A stretch of 64,000 bases of DNA from Flagellimonas okinawensis (GTDB lineage: Bacteria > Bacteroidota > Bacteroidia > Flavobacteriales > Flavobacteriaceae): NCBI RefSeq assembly GCF_029194005.1, contig NZ_JARFVA010000001.1, positions 806,001 to 870,000 on the forward strand, in the 5' to 3' direction. Below the pieces are notes generated by a model. It did no database searches. It was not told the origin of the DNA and saw only the letters and a list, made by a program, of their open reading frames with translations. This document shows, piece by piece, positions 42,616 through 51,018 of this stretch. The position numbers and the translations under genes were made by a program. Position 1 is the first letter of the stretch. The number at the start of each line of letters is the position of its first letter.

Positions 42616-44187
42616 TTATTTTGCCACGTTCACGGACCTTGTTTCACGGATAACCGTTACTTTCACCTGTCCGGGATAGGTCATATCCGTTTGTATCTTT
42701 TGTGAGATTTCAAAAGAAAGTTCCGCCGCTTTGTCGTCGTTCACTTTTTCGCTTTCCACAATTACACGAAGCTCCCTACCCGCTTGGATAGCGTATGCCT
42801 TTTGCACTCCATGAAAACCAAAAGCAATGTCCTCCAAATCCTTCAAACGCTGGATGTAAGAATCCAACACCTGTCTTCTTGCACCTGGTCTTGCACCACT
42901 AATGGCATCACAAACCTGTACAATTGGTGAGATCAAAGTGGTCATTTCTATTTCGTCGTGGTGAGCTCCAATGGCATTGCAGACCTCTTCCTTTTCACCA
43001 TATTTTTGTGCCCATTGCATTCCCAAAATGGCGTGTGGTGTTTCTACTTCAACCTCTGCCATTGGCACTTTTCCGATATCGTGAAGAAGTCCGGCACGTT
43101 TTGCGATTTTTGGGTTAAGCCCAAGTTCAGCAGCCATTACCCCACAGAGTTTGGCAACCTCTCTAGAGTGTTGCAATAAGTTTTGCCCGTATGAGGAACG
43201 ATACTTCATTCTTCCTACGGCTTTGATCAATTCTGGGTGCAATCCATGGATTCCCAAATCTATGACGGTTCTTTTCCCTATTTCGGCGATTTCTTCATTG
43301 ATTTGCTTTTCGGTCTTCTTCACGACTTCCTCGATACGGGCTGGGTGAATTCTTCCGTCGGTAACCAATCTATGGAGCGATAAACGGGCCACTTCTCTTC
43401 TTACCGAATCAAAACAGGACAAGATAATAGCTTCAGGGGTATCATCTACAATAATCTCTACACCAGTGGCAGATTCCAATGCCCGGATGTTCCTACCTTC
43501 CCTACCAATAATACGTCCTTTGACATCGTCAGATTCCAAGTTAAATACGGAAACACAGTTTTCCACGGCTTCTTCTGTCCCGATTCGCTGGATAGTGTTG
43601 ACAACAATTTTTCGGGCTTCCTGCTGAGCGGTAAGTTTTGCCTCTTCCAAGGTGTTCTGCAAATAAGCCATGGCATCGCTCTTAGCAGTTTCTTTTAACG
43701 ACTCTAACAATTGTGCTTTTGCATCTTCGGCGGACAGTCCAGAAATAACTTCTAACTGCTGCACCTGGCTTTTATGGAGTTTTTCAACCTCAGCCTGTTT
43801 TTTGTCCAGTATCTCACTTTTATACTCGACCTCTTTTATCTTTTGTTGGTATTGGTCGTTCAGTTTTTTATTCTTGGCAAGTTCACTGCTTACTTGGGAC
43901 TCTTTGTCTCTTGTGCGCTTTTCTGCCTCACCAATTTTTTTATCCTTATTGTTGATGACCTTTTCGTGCTCTGCCTTCAACTCCAAAAACTTTTCTTTGG
44001 CCTGAAAGATCTTATCCTTTTTAATGCCCTCTCCCTCTTTCTTGGCTTCTTTTATTATGTCTGCAGCCTCCTTTTTTGCATTGGCAATGGTCTTGGACGC
44101 TTTGCCCTTCTCCATCATCTTGGCAATTGCGAATCCTATTGCCAGCCCTACAACAGCTGCGACAACGATAAATATGATATTATCCAT
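42616..44187 (-). CDS. rny: Ribonuclease Y
   Basis: Membrane-anchored endoribonuclease that starts mRNA decay. The 523-residue protein has an N-terminal membrane helix (about 3-22), a long coiled coil (about 30-200), a KH domain with [17 protein letters not shown] and an HD domain with GLLHDIGK and the downstream AIGAHHDE. Length and order are those of the family. A 6S-like RNA precedes it on the same strand, and zapA and a coiled-coil protein precede that RNA. Confidence 0.96.
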   Translation of the reverse strand: MDNIIFIVVAAVVGLAIGFAIAKMMEKGKASKTIANAKKEAADIIKEAKKEGEGIKKDKIFQAKEKFLELKAEHEKVINNKDKKIGEAEKRTRDKESQVSSELAKNKKLNDQYQQKIKEVEYKSEILDKKQAEVEKLHKSQVQQLEVISGLSAEDAKAQLLESLKETAKSDAMAYLQNTLEEAKLTAQQEARKIVVNTIQRIGTEEAVENCVSVFNLESDDVKGRIIGREGRNIRALESATGVEIIVDDTPEAIILSCFDSVRREVARLSLHRLVTDGRIHPARIEEVVKKTEKQINEEIAEIGKRTVIDLGIHGLHPELIKAVGRMKYRSSYGQNLLQHSREVAKLCGVMAAELGLNPKIAKRAGLLHDIGKVPMAEVEVETPHAILGMQWAQKYGEKEEVCNAIGAHHDEIEMTTLISPIVQVCDAISGARPGARRQVLDSYIQRLKDLEDIAFGFHGVQKAYAIQAGRELRVIVESEKVNDDKAAELSFEISQKIQTDMTYPGQVKVTVIRETRSVNVAK

Positions 44188-44205
44188 GTTTGCTTGTGTT
44201 TAGTT

Positions 44206-44380
44206 AAAAAAAAAGCCCACATCGGAAGAAGTTTTGTACAAACTCCAAAATACAGGTTTAGGGCTAACAGACTGATCAAGGATCCCTATACAAGTAGGGC
44301 CTGCTTTTACGGCCTAAACTCACCCTTTCTAATTATATTAGTGTTGAGTTTGTCAAAAATAAATTACCAATGTGGGCAGT
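44206..44380 (-). ncRNA. ssrS: 6S-like RNA (ssrS), flavobacterial type
   Basis: Between zapA and rny lies a structured stretch on the minus strand. The closing stem pairs GCCCACATTGG (44377-44367) with CCGATGTGGGC (44225-44215), 11 pairs with one G-U. Inside it GACAAACTC-type bases (44353-44346) pair with 44245-44238, then CCTAAAC/GTTTAGG (44319-44313 with 44262-44256) and a terminal CCCTA/TAGGG hairpin (44284-44299). Large open regions lie between them, and eight or nine U residues follow the closing stem. A long rod with a central bubble, about 163-175 nucleotides, next to zapA is the hallmark of 6S RNA, which binds and restrains RNA polymerase. Exact ends not determined. Confidence 0.8.
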
Positions 44381-44403
44381 AACAATATTTTATTTAAAAG
44401 AAC

Positions 44404-44697
44404 TTATTCCCCCAATTTAGAATGGACCAGCTCATCCAAGGCCCTGAGTCGCTGCATGGCGGCCTCTGCGTTTTCTGAACGGTCTATTCCACCTTGCTCA
44501 ATTTTGGAAGCAAATTGCAAGGCACACATGGCCAATACATCTTGCTTGTCCCGAACGGCATAGTTTTGCTCAAACTTTTTTGCCAGATTTTCTATGTTCT
44601 TGGCTGCTTTACGCAACCCCTCCTCTTGCTTTGGGTCTATCGTTAACGGATATACCCTATCGGCAATGGAAAGCTTTATTTTGAGCTTCTCGTCCAT
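44404..44697 (-). CDS. zapA: Cell division protein ZapA
   Basis: A 97-residue ZapA protein, which bundles FtsZ filaments at the division ring. The head domain IKLSIADRVYPLTIDPKQEEGLRKAA-type start is seen as KLSIADRVYPLTIDP, followed by a C-terminal coiled coil. ATG 44697 (MDEKLKIK) is preferred; an in-frame extension to 44736 reads into the upstream gene and looks unrelated. It follows the coiled-coil gene after 14 bases and precedes the 6S-like RNA, as in many bacteria. Confidence 0.92.
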   Translation of the reverse strand: MDEKLKIKLSIADRVYPLTIDPKQEEGLRKAAKNIENLAKKFEQNYAVRDKQDVLAMCALQFASKIEQGGIDRSENAEAAMQRLRALDELVHSKLGE

Positions 44698-44711
44698 AAT
44701 TTCGGTACCAG

Positions 44712-45002
44712 TTAATCCGCTAGTTTTGCAATGCAAACATCCAATTCACGGATCAAAGTATTTATTTTGAGCTTAGCTTCTGTTTTACTAGTATTACTAC
44801 CCAGCATTGTGTTCGCCATTTTCAAGGAGTCATATTTTTCCTCCCATTCCTTGAGCGCTTTTTGTTGAAGGTCGTTTTCCTCCTTTTGAAGCTCCAATTC
44901 CTGTTTTAACTTGGCATTGAATTGGTGCAATTGCTCCATTTTGTGAAGCAATTTGCTCACCTTGTTCTCCAAAGAATCAACAATCTCAACAAGTTCGCTC
45001 AT
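44712..45002 (-). CDS. Coiled-coil protein upstream of zapA (ZapB-like)
   Basis: A 96-residue, almost fully helical protein with heptad spacing (VDSLENKVSKLLHKMEQLHQF) and a C-terminal helix LKINTLIRELDVCIAKL. Size, composition and position directly before zapA suggest a ZapB-like division factor that binds ZapA, but this is an inference from context. ATG 45002 (MSELVEIV) is preferred over 45017. It heads the transcript that continues into zapA, the 6S-like RNA and rny. Confidence 0.82.
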   Translation of the reverse strand: MSELVEIVDSLENKVSKLLHKMEQLHQFNAKLKQELELQKEENDLQQKALKEWEEKYDSLKMANTMLGSNTSKTEAKLKINTLIRELDVCIAKLAD

Positions 45003-45028
45003 ATATGCAAACAACAATACGTATTACA

Positions 45029-45059
45029 CAAAGTTAACCAACCTCGGACAACCTCGCAA
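45029..45059 (-). promoter_or_regulatory. Promoter of the zapA operon (TTG-n20-TAACTTTG)
   Basis: On the minus strand TTG (45059-45057), 20 bases, TAACTTTG (45036-45029). Good match in sequence and spacing, 26 bases before the coiled-coil gene start. Confidence 0.65.
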
Positions 45060-45170
45060 TACTTTTAAGATTTATTCTTACAGCTATTATTCAGGTTATA
45101 GGCACAACGATCAAAACCTTTTTTCAAATCAAAACATTGGTTATTTTCGTGGGGAACTATTGACGATTTT

Positions 45171-46862
45171 ATGCGCAGCAACTTTTTTTTAGTCCTTTTT
45201 TTTATTGCATTACAACTTCCTGCACAAGAAAAATACCCCCAAGACGCGTTTCGTTCCCCATTGGACATCCCCTTGGTTTTGGCCGGCACCTTTGGTGAGC
45301 TTCGCTCTAATCATTTTCACTCGGGAATGGATATTAAAACCCAACAAAGGGAGGGACTCCCGGTTTTCGCTATCGGAGATGGTACCATAACCCGTATAAA
45401 AGTATCCCATTGGGGCTATGGCAAAGCCCTTTATGTTGCGCACCCAAACGGATACACCTCCGTTTATGCCCACTTGAACAAATTTGGCCCCGAGATAGAG
45501 GCATTTGTAAAAAAAGTACAGTATGAAAAACAATCCTACGAAGTTGAAATGTTCCCGGATTATGGCGAACTCAAAGTTTCCAAAGGAGATATTATAGCTT
45601 ATTCCGGAAATACGGGCGGTTCTGCAGGGCCTCATCTACATTTTGAGATTCGTAACAGTGTAAACGGAAAACCCACCAACCCCCTGCTCTATGGCTATGA
45701 TGTCAGGGATGCAACAGACCCTACGTTATTGGGACTTTATGGCTATCCGTTATCCGATGAATCGCTGATCAACCAAAGTGCGGAAAAAATACAACTCAAC
45801 TATACCAGACAATCGGACGGCTCATATTTGGCCGACAAAGTAACTGCCATTGGCACCATTGGGTTGGGCATCAACAGTTTTGATAGGTTGGATATGGCAG
45901 CCAATAAAAATGGCGTATATGCCGTAAAGCAAACCGTAAACGGCAGAGTTTATTCAGCATTTGATTTTGAGTCGTTCTCTTTTGGGGAAACCCGATACAT
46001 CAATACACTGATAGATTATGCCCATTTCTATGACCATAGGCAGCGAATCCAGAAATGCTTTAAAGAACCCTACAATCATCTGAGCATTTATAAAACCCTT
46101 TATAACGATGGGAAAATTGATATCGAGGAAGGCATGTCCTATAATGTGGAATTGCTTATTTCCGATCTTGCGGGGAATACCACCAAATTAATTATTCCCA
46201 TTGAGGGCAAGTCGATGGAGGAAAAAATAAGCAAAGAGGATATGTCCACCGATAATTTTGTAATCGCGGACAAACCAAACAATTTTGACCTTGGAGCTGC
46301 AAAGGTATATTTCCCGGCAAGTACGTTTTATGAGGATTTCTACATTAATTTGGAAAAAGGGAACGACACGGTTACCATTCACGATAACAGTGTAGCTGCA
46401 CACAGAAATTTTACCATAAGCTTTGACCCGTCCAAATATCACTTAGAGGACAGAAAACAATTGTTTATAGCGCATTTGGACAGTAAAATGAGACCTTCCT
46501 ACTCCAAAACCTACAAAAGAGACGGTTCTTTCACCACCAGAACTCGAACCTTGGGCACATACACATTGGTAAAAGATACCGTTGCACCAGAAATAAAACC
46601 CAAAAATTTTAGGGAGAAACAATGGTTGAGCAATTACAACTTTTTAAGCTTAAAAATCACGGACGACCTTAGTGGAATTGACACCTACACCGCCACATTG
46701 AACGGCAAATGGATATTGATGGAATATGAGCCAAAAACGAATACCATTACATACAACTTTGAAGATAATGTGACCAATGAGACCGAATGTGAACTAAAAG
46801 TTGTTGTTACGGACAATGTAGGCAACTCAACAACCTTTACCAGCACGTTTTTCAGGAAATAG
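45171..46862 (+). CDS. M23 (LytM-type) metallopeptidase, exported
   Basis: A 563-residue exported peptidase (signal peptide MRSNFFLVLFFIALQLPAQ). The M23 zinc site is complete: HFHSGMDIKT with the first His and Asp, and SAGPHLHFEIR with the HxH, at about residues 43-165. The rest is beta-rich, with Ig-like or bacterial adhesion-type strands (DLSGIDTYTATLNGKWILMEY). It probably cuts cross-links in peptidoglycan. Divergent from the zapA operon, which is suggestive of a division-linked role. Confidence 0.93.
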   Translation: MRSNFFLVLFFIALQLPAQEKYPQDAFRSPLDIPLVLAGTFGELRSNHFHSGMDIKTQQREGLPVFAIGDGTITRIKVSHWGYGKALYVAHPNGYTSVYAHLNKFGPEIEAFVKKVQYEKQSYEVEMFPDYGELKVSKGDIIAYSGNTGGSAGPHLHFEIRNSVNGKPTNPLLYGYDVRDATDPTLLGLYGYPLSDESLINQSAEKIQLNYTRQSDGSYLADKVTAIGTIGLGINSFDRLDMAANKNGVYAVKQTVNGRVYSAFDFESFSFGETRYINTLIDYAHFYDHRQRIQKCFKEPYNHLSIYKTLYNDGKIDIEEGMSYNVELLISDLAGNTTKLIIPIEGKSMEEKISKEDMSTDNFVIADKPNNFDLGAAKVYFPASTFYEDFYINLEKGNDTVTIHDNSVAAHRNFTISFDPSKYHLEDRKQLFIAHLDSKMRPSYSKTYKRDGSFTTRTRTLGTYTLVKDTVAPEIKPKNFREKQWLSNYNFLSLKITDDLSGIDTYTATLNGKWILMEYEPKTNTITYNFEDNVTNETECELKVVVTDNVGNSTTFTSTFFRK

Positions 46863-46865
46863 GCT

Positions 46866-46873
46866 TATTTTTG
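46866..46873 (+). promoter_or_regulatory. -7 promoter box after the M23 gene
   Basis: TATTTTTG directly after the M23 stop codon, 125 bases ahead of the next gene at 46999. No TTG at ideal spacing. Confidence 0.3.
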
Positions 46874-46998
46874 CAACCGTAAAACCAACAACCACTTTTA
46901 ATTGGACGTTTGTTCCCTCTTAAATACAATCAATAATCAACCTGACTTGTTACAACCTGAAGCCAAAAAACCAAAGGCGTTAAATTAAAAATAGATCA

Positions 46999-47646
46999 AT
47001 GAAAAGATTTGTCTTCTTTATTTTTCTTTTGGCCACATCCATGGCATCCGCACAAAAGAACATTTATGAAAACATTAGGTTTGATGAGTTAACGAGCGAC
47101 CATGAAATTTTGGCCATTGTACCATTTATAGCCCATTTGGAACTTAAAAAGGCCGTTGATAGGGAAGAATTGAAAGTACTGTCCAAAAACGAAGGGTACG
47201 CTGTACAGAATGCATTGGAAATGTATTTTTCGAAAAGAAAAAAGAGGAAAAAATTCAATGTGGATTTCCAAAACACCACCAATACCAATGCCATTTTGGC
47301 CCAGAACAATATCGATTACAACAATATAGACACCTACACTACCCAAGATCTATGTAAAATATTGGATGTAGATGGAATTATAAGCGGTAACCTTAATCTT
47401 AACATTCTACTATCCGAAGGTGTCCCAACAGATTTTAGCATTTTGGACTATTTCAGCGGAGACGCCAATTATGGACGGATCGGGGTTAAAATCAGTGATG
47501 GGGAGACCGGCAAACTTCTTTGGAAATATGAAAATGAAATTTCCAAGAAAACCGGTAAGAACACCAACGAGCTTATCGACAAAATGATGAAAACGGCATC
47601 GAGAAAATTTCCGTACGACCGAGAAAAAAGAAGGGATAGAAATTAA
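46999..47646 (+). CDS. Secreted protein of unknown function, possibly LpoB/CsgG-like fold
   Basis: A 215-residue protein with a signal peptide ending in SMASAQ. The order of elements is ILAIVPFIAHLELK (strand), a helix ending LEMYFSKRKKRKK, then LCKILDVDGIISGNLNLN, and ISDGETGKLLWKYENEIS. That order (short 'AVLPF'-type strand, helix, 'aDgvi.G' strand, 'd..tg..lw' strand) resembles LpoB/CsgG-type lipoproteins, but there is no lipobox and no family is recognised with certainty. It ends right against the opposing desulfurase gene. Confidence 0.7.
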   Translation: MKRFVFFIFLLATSMASAQKNIYENIRFDELTSDHEILAIVPFIAHLELKKAVDREELKVLSKNEGYAVQNALEMYFSKRKKRKKFNVDFQNTTNTNAILAQNNIDYNNIDTYTTQDLCKILDVDGIISGNLNLNILLSEGVPTDFSILDYFSGDANYGRIGVKISDGETGKLLWKYENEISKKTGKNTNELIDKMMKTASRKFPYDREKRRDRN

Positions 47647-48795
47647 TTAGCTATTGGCAAATTCCCTTAAAACCTCAACAGCGTAATCCAACTCCTCCTT
47701 TGTATTGTACATGGAGAAAGAAAAACGTAAACTAGGTTTCTCCAACTCCTCACCGGACAATATTTCGGATAATACATGAGAACCTTGATCGCTCCCTGAT
47801 TGACAGGCACTTCCTTTGGAACAGGCAATTCCCTTCATATCCAAATGGAACAAAAGCATCAAGCTTTTCTGTTTATCAAATGGTAATCGAACATTCACTA
47901 AAGTATAGGTACTTTTATCCAAATCACCGGAAAGTCCATTACAAACAGCCCCGGGCACCTCTTTTAATACCTTGTCCACAAAGTATTCCTTTAATTCCCG
48001 CACTGTTTTGGTCTCTTCTTCCAGATGCTCATAGGCCTTGATAAAGGCTTCCTCCAACCCAACAATGTTGTGAAAAGGCTCCGTGCCAGCTCTAAAGCCT
48101 CTTTCTTGGGCTCCCCCGACAATCAATGGTTTTAAACCGGAATTTTTTCTGATAAATGCAAAGCCTATTCCTTTTGGGCCATGAAATTTATGGGCCGCTG
48201 CAGTCATAAAATCAATATTGACCGCTTGCACATCCCAAGGGTAATGTCCAATAGACTGTACTGTATCAGAATGAAAAAGTGCGTTGTTTTCTTTGCAAAG
48301 TTCACCTACCGCAGCGATATCAGTAATATTACCGATTTCGTTGTTCACGTGCATTAAGCTCACTAATTTTTTAGAATCGTCCTTTTTCAATAGTGTTTCC
48401 AAATGATCCAGATCAGGATTGCCCCATTCATCCAAATTCACATACCAAACATTTATGCCATACTCTTTTTCAAGTTCCTCAACAGTGTGCAGAACAGCAT
48501 GGTGTTCAATTTTTGAAGTAATAATGGTCTCAACCCCCAAATCCCTTACCGAGCATCTTAAGATCATATTGTCGGCTTCGGTGCCTCCAGAAGTAAAAAT
48601 AATTTCCGAAGCCTGTGCATTCAAGGTTTTCGCAATGGTTTTTCTTGCTTGCTCCACTGCTGTTTTTGCAGATCTTCCAAAACTATGGGTAGAAGAAGGA
48701 TTGCCATAATACTGCGCCAATGCCTCTTGCATCCGCGAAATAACTTCGTCCCTTACCTGCGTTGTAGCAGCATTGTCCAAATACACTTTTTGCAT
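47647..48795 (-). CDS. Cysteine desulfurase (NifS/IscS family)
   Basis: PLP enzyme that takes sulfur from cysteine for Fe-S clusters or tRNA modification. The 382-residue protein begins VYLDNAATTQVRDEV, has HNDTVQS-type motif as FHSDTVQSIGHYP, the PLP lysine in AAHKFHGPKGIGF and the active-site cysteine loop GSACQSGSDQGSHVL. It belongs to the class I (IscS/NifS) group by the length of this loop. No iscU or other suf genes adjoin it. Confidence 0.95.
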   Translation of the reverse strand: MQKVYLDNAATTQVRDEVISRMQEALAQYYGNPSSTHSFGRSAKTAVEQARKTIAKTLNAQASEIIFTSGGTEADNMILRCSVRDLGVETIITSKIEHHAVLHTVEELEKEYGINVWYVNLDEWGNPDLDHLETLLKKDDSKKLVSLMHVNNEIGNITDIAAVGELCKENNALFHSDTVQSIGHYPWDVQAVNIDFMTAAAHKFHGPKGIGFAFIRKNSGLKPLIVGGAQERGFRAGTEPFHNIVGLEEAFIKAYEHLEEETKTVRELKEYFVDKVLKEVPGAVCNGLSGDLDKSTYTLVNVRLPFDKQKSLMLLFHLDMKGIACSKGSACQSGSDQGSHVLSEILSGEELEKPSLRFSFSMYNTKEELDYAVEVLREFANS

Positions 48796-48820
48796 GGTCG
48801 GATTTACTTTTTAACAGGTG

Positions 48821-48828
48821 CAAAAGTA
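48821..48828 (-). promoter_or_regulatory. -7 promoter box for the cysteine desulfurase gene
   Basis: Minus-strand TACTTTTG, 25 bases before the start codon; no clear -33 TTG. Confidence 0.4.
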
Positions 48829-48868
48829 CAAGAAATAAAGTTAATTTCTTTTAAAGTAGCGCTTGGGA

Positions 48869-48901
48869 TTGGGGTATTAAAATGGAATTGCTTTAAATTT
48901 G
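48869..48901 (+). promoter_or_regulatory. Promoter abutting a lipoprotein start
   Basis: TTG (48869-48871), 22 bases, TAAATTTG (48894-48901). The box ends 4 bases before the ATG at 48906, implying a transcript with almost no leader. Confidence 0.5.
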
Positions 48902-48905
48902 GAGC

Positions 48906-49424
48906 ATGAGAAAATTTATCTTTTCAATTCTTGGATCAATCGTATTGCTATCCTGTAGTGATGGTGATCTTGAAATAGAGACAATTGATTTTGACAGCGT
49001 CTCCATACAGTTTTGCAGTGAACCTGACCCCACCACAAGCAATATACTGTTCAAAATAAATGATAGTGAAGCACTCATTTTAGAATTGCAGAGCGGCGTA
49101 CTTGACAATGGAGTTGTGGGTGAAACAGTAATTACCGAAAGTTCCGTACCAAGCAGGTCACAAGTTACTTATAGGATTTTCTCCGAAAATGTAAACAATG
49201 CCTATTTCTGTGACAATATCCCTCCTGCAACACCTACTGTTGTGGATGAAGTGGAAGCCGAGGATGGAGCAGTGATCATAGAGACCATGGTCGACCCGGA
49301 TGATGCCACTTCTTTTATCCATAACATTAGCTTAAGTGGAATATCCTTTGTCACCGGCGATGGAGAACGCATTACCAATTTAACCATCAGTGAGTTCGGT
49401 GATGTTCGCACCGATGTACCTTAG
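48906..49424 (+). CDS. Lipoprotein of unknown function
   Basis: A 172-residue lipoprotein (lipobox at Cys17, IVLLSCSDGD). The mature protein is acidic, with beta-strand pattern and repeated I-E-T/D-D-A elements; two more cysteines (FCSEP and FCDNIP) may form a disulfide. No family recognised. Its stop overlaps the end of the opposing Smr gene by 4 bases. Confidence 0.75.
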   Translation: MRKFIFSILGSIVLLSCSDGDLEIETIDFDSVSIQFCSEPDPTTSNILFKINDSEALILELQSGVLDNGVVGETVITESSVPSRSQVTYRIFSENVNNAYFCDNIPPATPTVVDEVEAEDGAVIIETMVDPDDATSFIHNISLSGISFVTGDGERITNLTISEFGDVRTDVP

Positions 49425-49960
49425 TTCTGATAAATATACACCTCGGTTGCACCCAAACCATACTTTTGGTAGTCGGCGTCATAGAACTTGATGTTATCGT
49501 AGCGGTTGAACAGATACCTCAATTCCTCCTTTAATATTCCCTCACCCACTCCGTGGATAAAAACCACTTTTTGGATACGCTTGCCGATGGCAAAGTCCAA
49601 TTGCCTTTTTGCCGTATCCAATTGAATATTGAGCATATCAAAATTGCTCATTCCCTTACTGGATTTAACCAATTGATGTATATGTAGGTCCACTTCCATT
49701 TTTGGAGCACTTCTTTCCTTTGGCTTCACCGTGCTCGCTTTCCTTTTTTTAGGACCTTCCTTTTCTTTTTTAATTTGGGCCACCTCGTAATTGGTCACAG
49801 AAATATCATCTGCCACACGAACTAGGTCGCCAGCTTCAAAATGCATGGGAAAACCATCATCGGTGATCATGGTCACTTTATCACCTTCAATATTTTGGAC
49901 AACGCCAGAAATTGCTTCGTCCAATACCTCAACCTTATCTCCAATAGAAAATTTGCCCAT
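49421..49960 (-). CDS. DUF2027/Smr domain protein
   Basis: A 179-residue protein. Residues 1-55 form a small beta-barrel-like domain (KFSIGDKVEVLDEAISGVV) of the DUF2027 type; a basic linker follows (KKRKASTVKPKERSAPK); residues 95-179 are a Smr domain with VDLHIHQLV and the nuclease-type loop VVFIHGVGEGILKEELR. Stand-alone Smr proteins can nick DNA or RNA. It is a single-gene unit. Confidence 0.9.
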   Translation of the reverse strand: MGKFSIGDKVEVLDEAISGVVQNIEGDKVTMITDDGFPMHFEAGDLVRVADDISVTNYEVAQIKKEKEGPKKRKASTVKPKERSAPKMEVDLHIHQLVKSSKGMSNFDMLNIQLDTAKRQLDFAIGKRIQKVVFIHGVGEGILKEELRYLFNRYDNIKFYDADYQKYGLGATEVYIYQN

Positions 49961-50006
49961 AATGATTTTCTGCAGTAAAAAATGATGTAAAAATTAAACC
50001 TGAATA

Positions 50007-50014
50007 CAAAAATA
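50007..50014 (-). promoter_or_regulatory. -7 promoter box for the Smr gene
   Basis: Minus-strand TATTTTTG, 46 bases before the Smr start codon; no TTG at ideal spacing. Confidence 0.35.
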
Positions 50015-50040
50015 ATAGTATTTTTCGCCTACCACAGACT

Positions 50041-50361
50041 ATGATACACTTAACACCGACCATATTGGCCATTGACTTGAAAGACTATATGTTGCCCTGC
50101 CTCAACAAACAACTTTTTGGACTGGATTGTCCAGGTTGCGGCATGCAACGTTCCATTGATTTGTTGTTTCATGGTGAATTTATGGCCGCTTTTAAAATGT
50201 ATCCGGCCATTTATCCCATAATGGTCCTGTTGGTTTTTTTGATCACGAGTACTTTTTTCAAGTTAAAATACTCGTCGCAGATAAAATTGGGGCTCATGCT
50301 GATCACAGCTGGGACCATTATGATTAGTTACATCCTAAAAATGAACAACCTTTTTAATTAA
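50041..50361 (+). CDS. DUF2752 membrane protein
   Basis: A 106-residue membrane protein with the DUF2752 signature FGLDCPGCGMQRSIDLL near residue 27, followed by two or three hydrophobic helices. The family is unstudied; the CPGCG motif hints at metal or redox chemistry near the membrane. It is followed 12 bases later by two CCC-motif membrane proteins. Confidence 0.88.
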   Translation: MIHLTPTILAIDLKDYMLPCLNKQLFGLDCPGCGMQRSIDLLFHGEFMAAFKMYPAIYPIMVLLVFLITSTFFKLKYSSQIKLGLMLITAGTIMISYILKMNNLFN

Positions 50362-50373
50362 TACCTTAAAATT

Positions 50374-50700
50374 ATGGAACAACAAAAACTTCCAAACGCA
50401 ACACTTATAATGGTCTTTGGAATCATTTCAATCGTAACCTGTTGTTGTTATGGTGTAATCGGACTTATATTCGGAATCATTGCCTTAATCTTGGCCAATA
50501 AGGCTTTAAAACTCTATGCCGAAAACCCTGAAATATATGAAGGTGTCCAGACTGTAAAAACAGGAAGAATACTGGCAATTATCGGTCTTGTACTCAACGT
50601 TTTGGCCATCGCCTATATGATCTGGGCCATTTCATTCTTTGGATGGGAAACCCTACAGGACCCGCAAAAAATGCAAGAGATTTTAGAACAATATCAATAG
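50374..50700 (+). CDS. CCC-motif membrane protein (DUF4190-like), first copy
   Basis: A 108-residue protein with an initial helix ending in IVTCCCYGVIGLIFG, a short cytosolic loop with a tyrosine-rich NPEIYEGVQTVKTG string, and a last helix. This is the small 'CCC motif' membrane family, related to DUF4190. The triple cysteine is the only notable chemistry. A homologue follows 6 bases on. Confidence 0.85.
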   Translation: MEQQKLPNATLIMVFGIISIVTCCCYGVIGLIFGIIALILANKALKLYAENPEIYEGVQTVKTGRILAIIGLVLNVLAIAYMIWAISFFGWETLQDPQKMQEILEQYQ

Positions 50701-50706
50701 TAGAAT

Positions 50707-51018
50707 ATGAACCAACAACCCTTACCCGGGGCAAGTACTGTGTTGACAATGGGGATACTCTCCATTGTCGGCACTTTGATTTGCTGTGGCCCATTCGGAG
50801 CCATTTTTAGTATTATAGGATTGGTAAAGGCCAAAACCGCCAATCAATTATACCAACAAAGTCCTGAAAGCTATACCGATTACAGCAATGTAAAAACGGG
50901 TAAGATCCTATCCTATGTTGGATTGGGTCTAGCCTTAGTCTCCTTAGTACTGTTTATACTTTATTTTGGATTAATTATAGCGGCAATTACTACAGGTGAG
51001 TTAAGTCGCGAATTTTAA
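50707..51018 (+). CDS. CCC-motif/DUF4190-like membrane protein, second copy
   Basis: A 103-residue homologue of the preceding protein, with LICCGPFGAIFS in place of the triple cysteine and the same SPESYTDYSNVKTGKILSYVGL loop and final helix. Tandem duplication of the family is likely. Its 3' end overlaps the opposing recQ stop by 4 bases. Confidence 0.85.
   Translation: MNQQPLPGASTVLTMGILSIVGTLICCGPFGAIFSIIGLVKAKTANQLYQQSPESYTDYSNVKTGKILSYVGLGLALVSLVLFILYFGLIIAAITTGELSREF

Noticed and set aside
44340-44360. TTGACA and TATAAT-like strings upstream in the 6S-like region, as a sigma-70 promoter
   Set aside because: The spacing is only about 13 bases and this promoter type is not the rule in Bacteroidota; the strings also lie inside the predicted RNA stems.
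43774-44382. 202-codon plus-strand frame across the start of rny and the 6S-like RNA
   Set aside because: Antisense to the rny coiled coil and to a structured RNA; amino acid composition follows the antisense of lysine/glutamate repeats.
44698-44736. N-terminal extension of zapA
   Set aside because: Thirteen extra residues reading back over the upstream stop codon; the normal ZapA start is at 44697.
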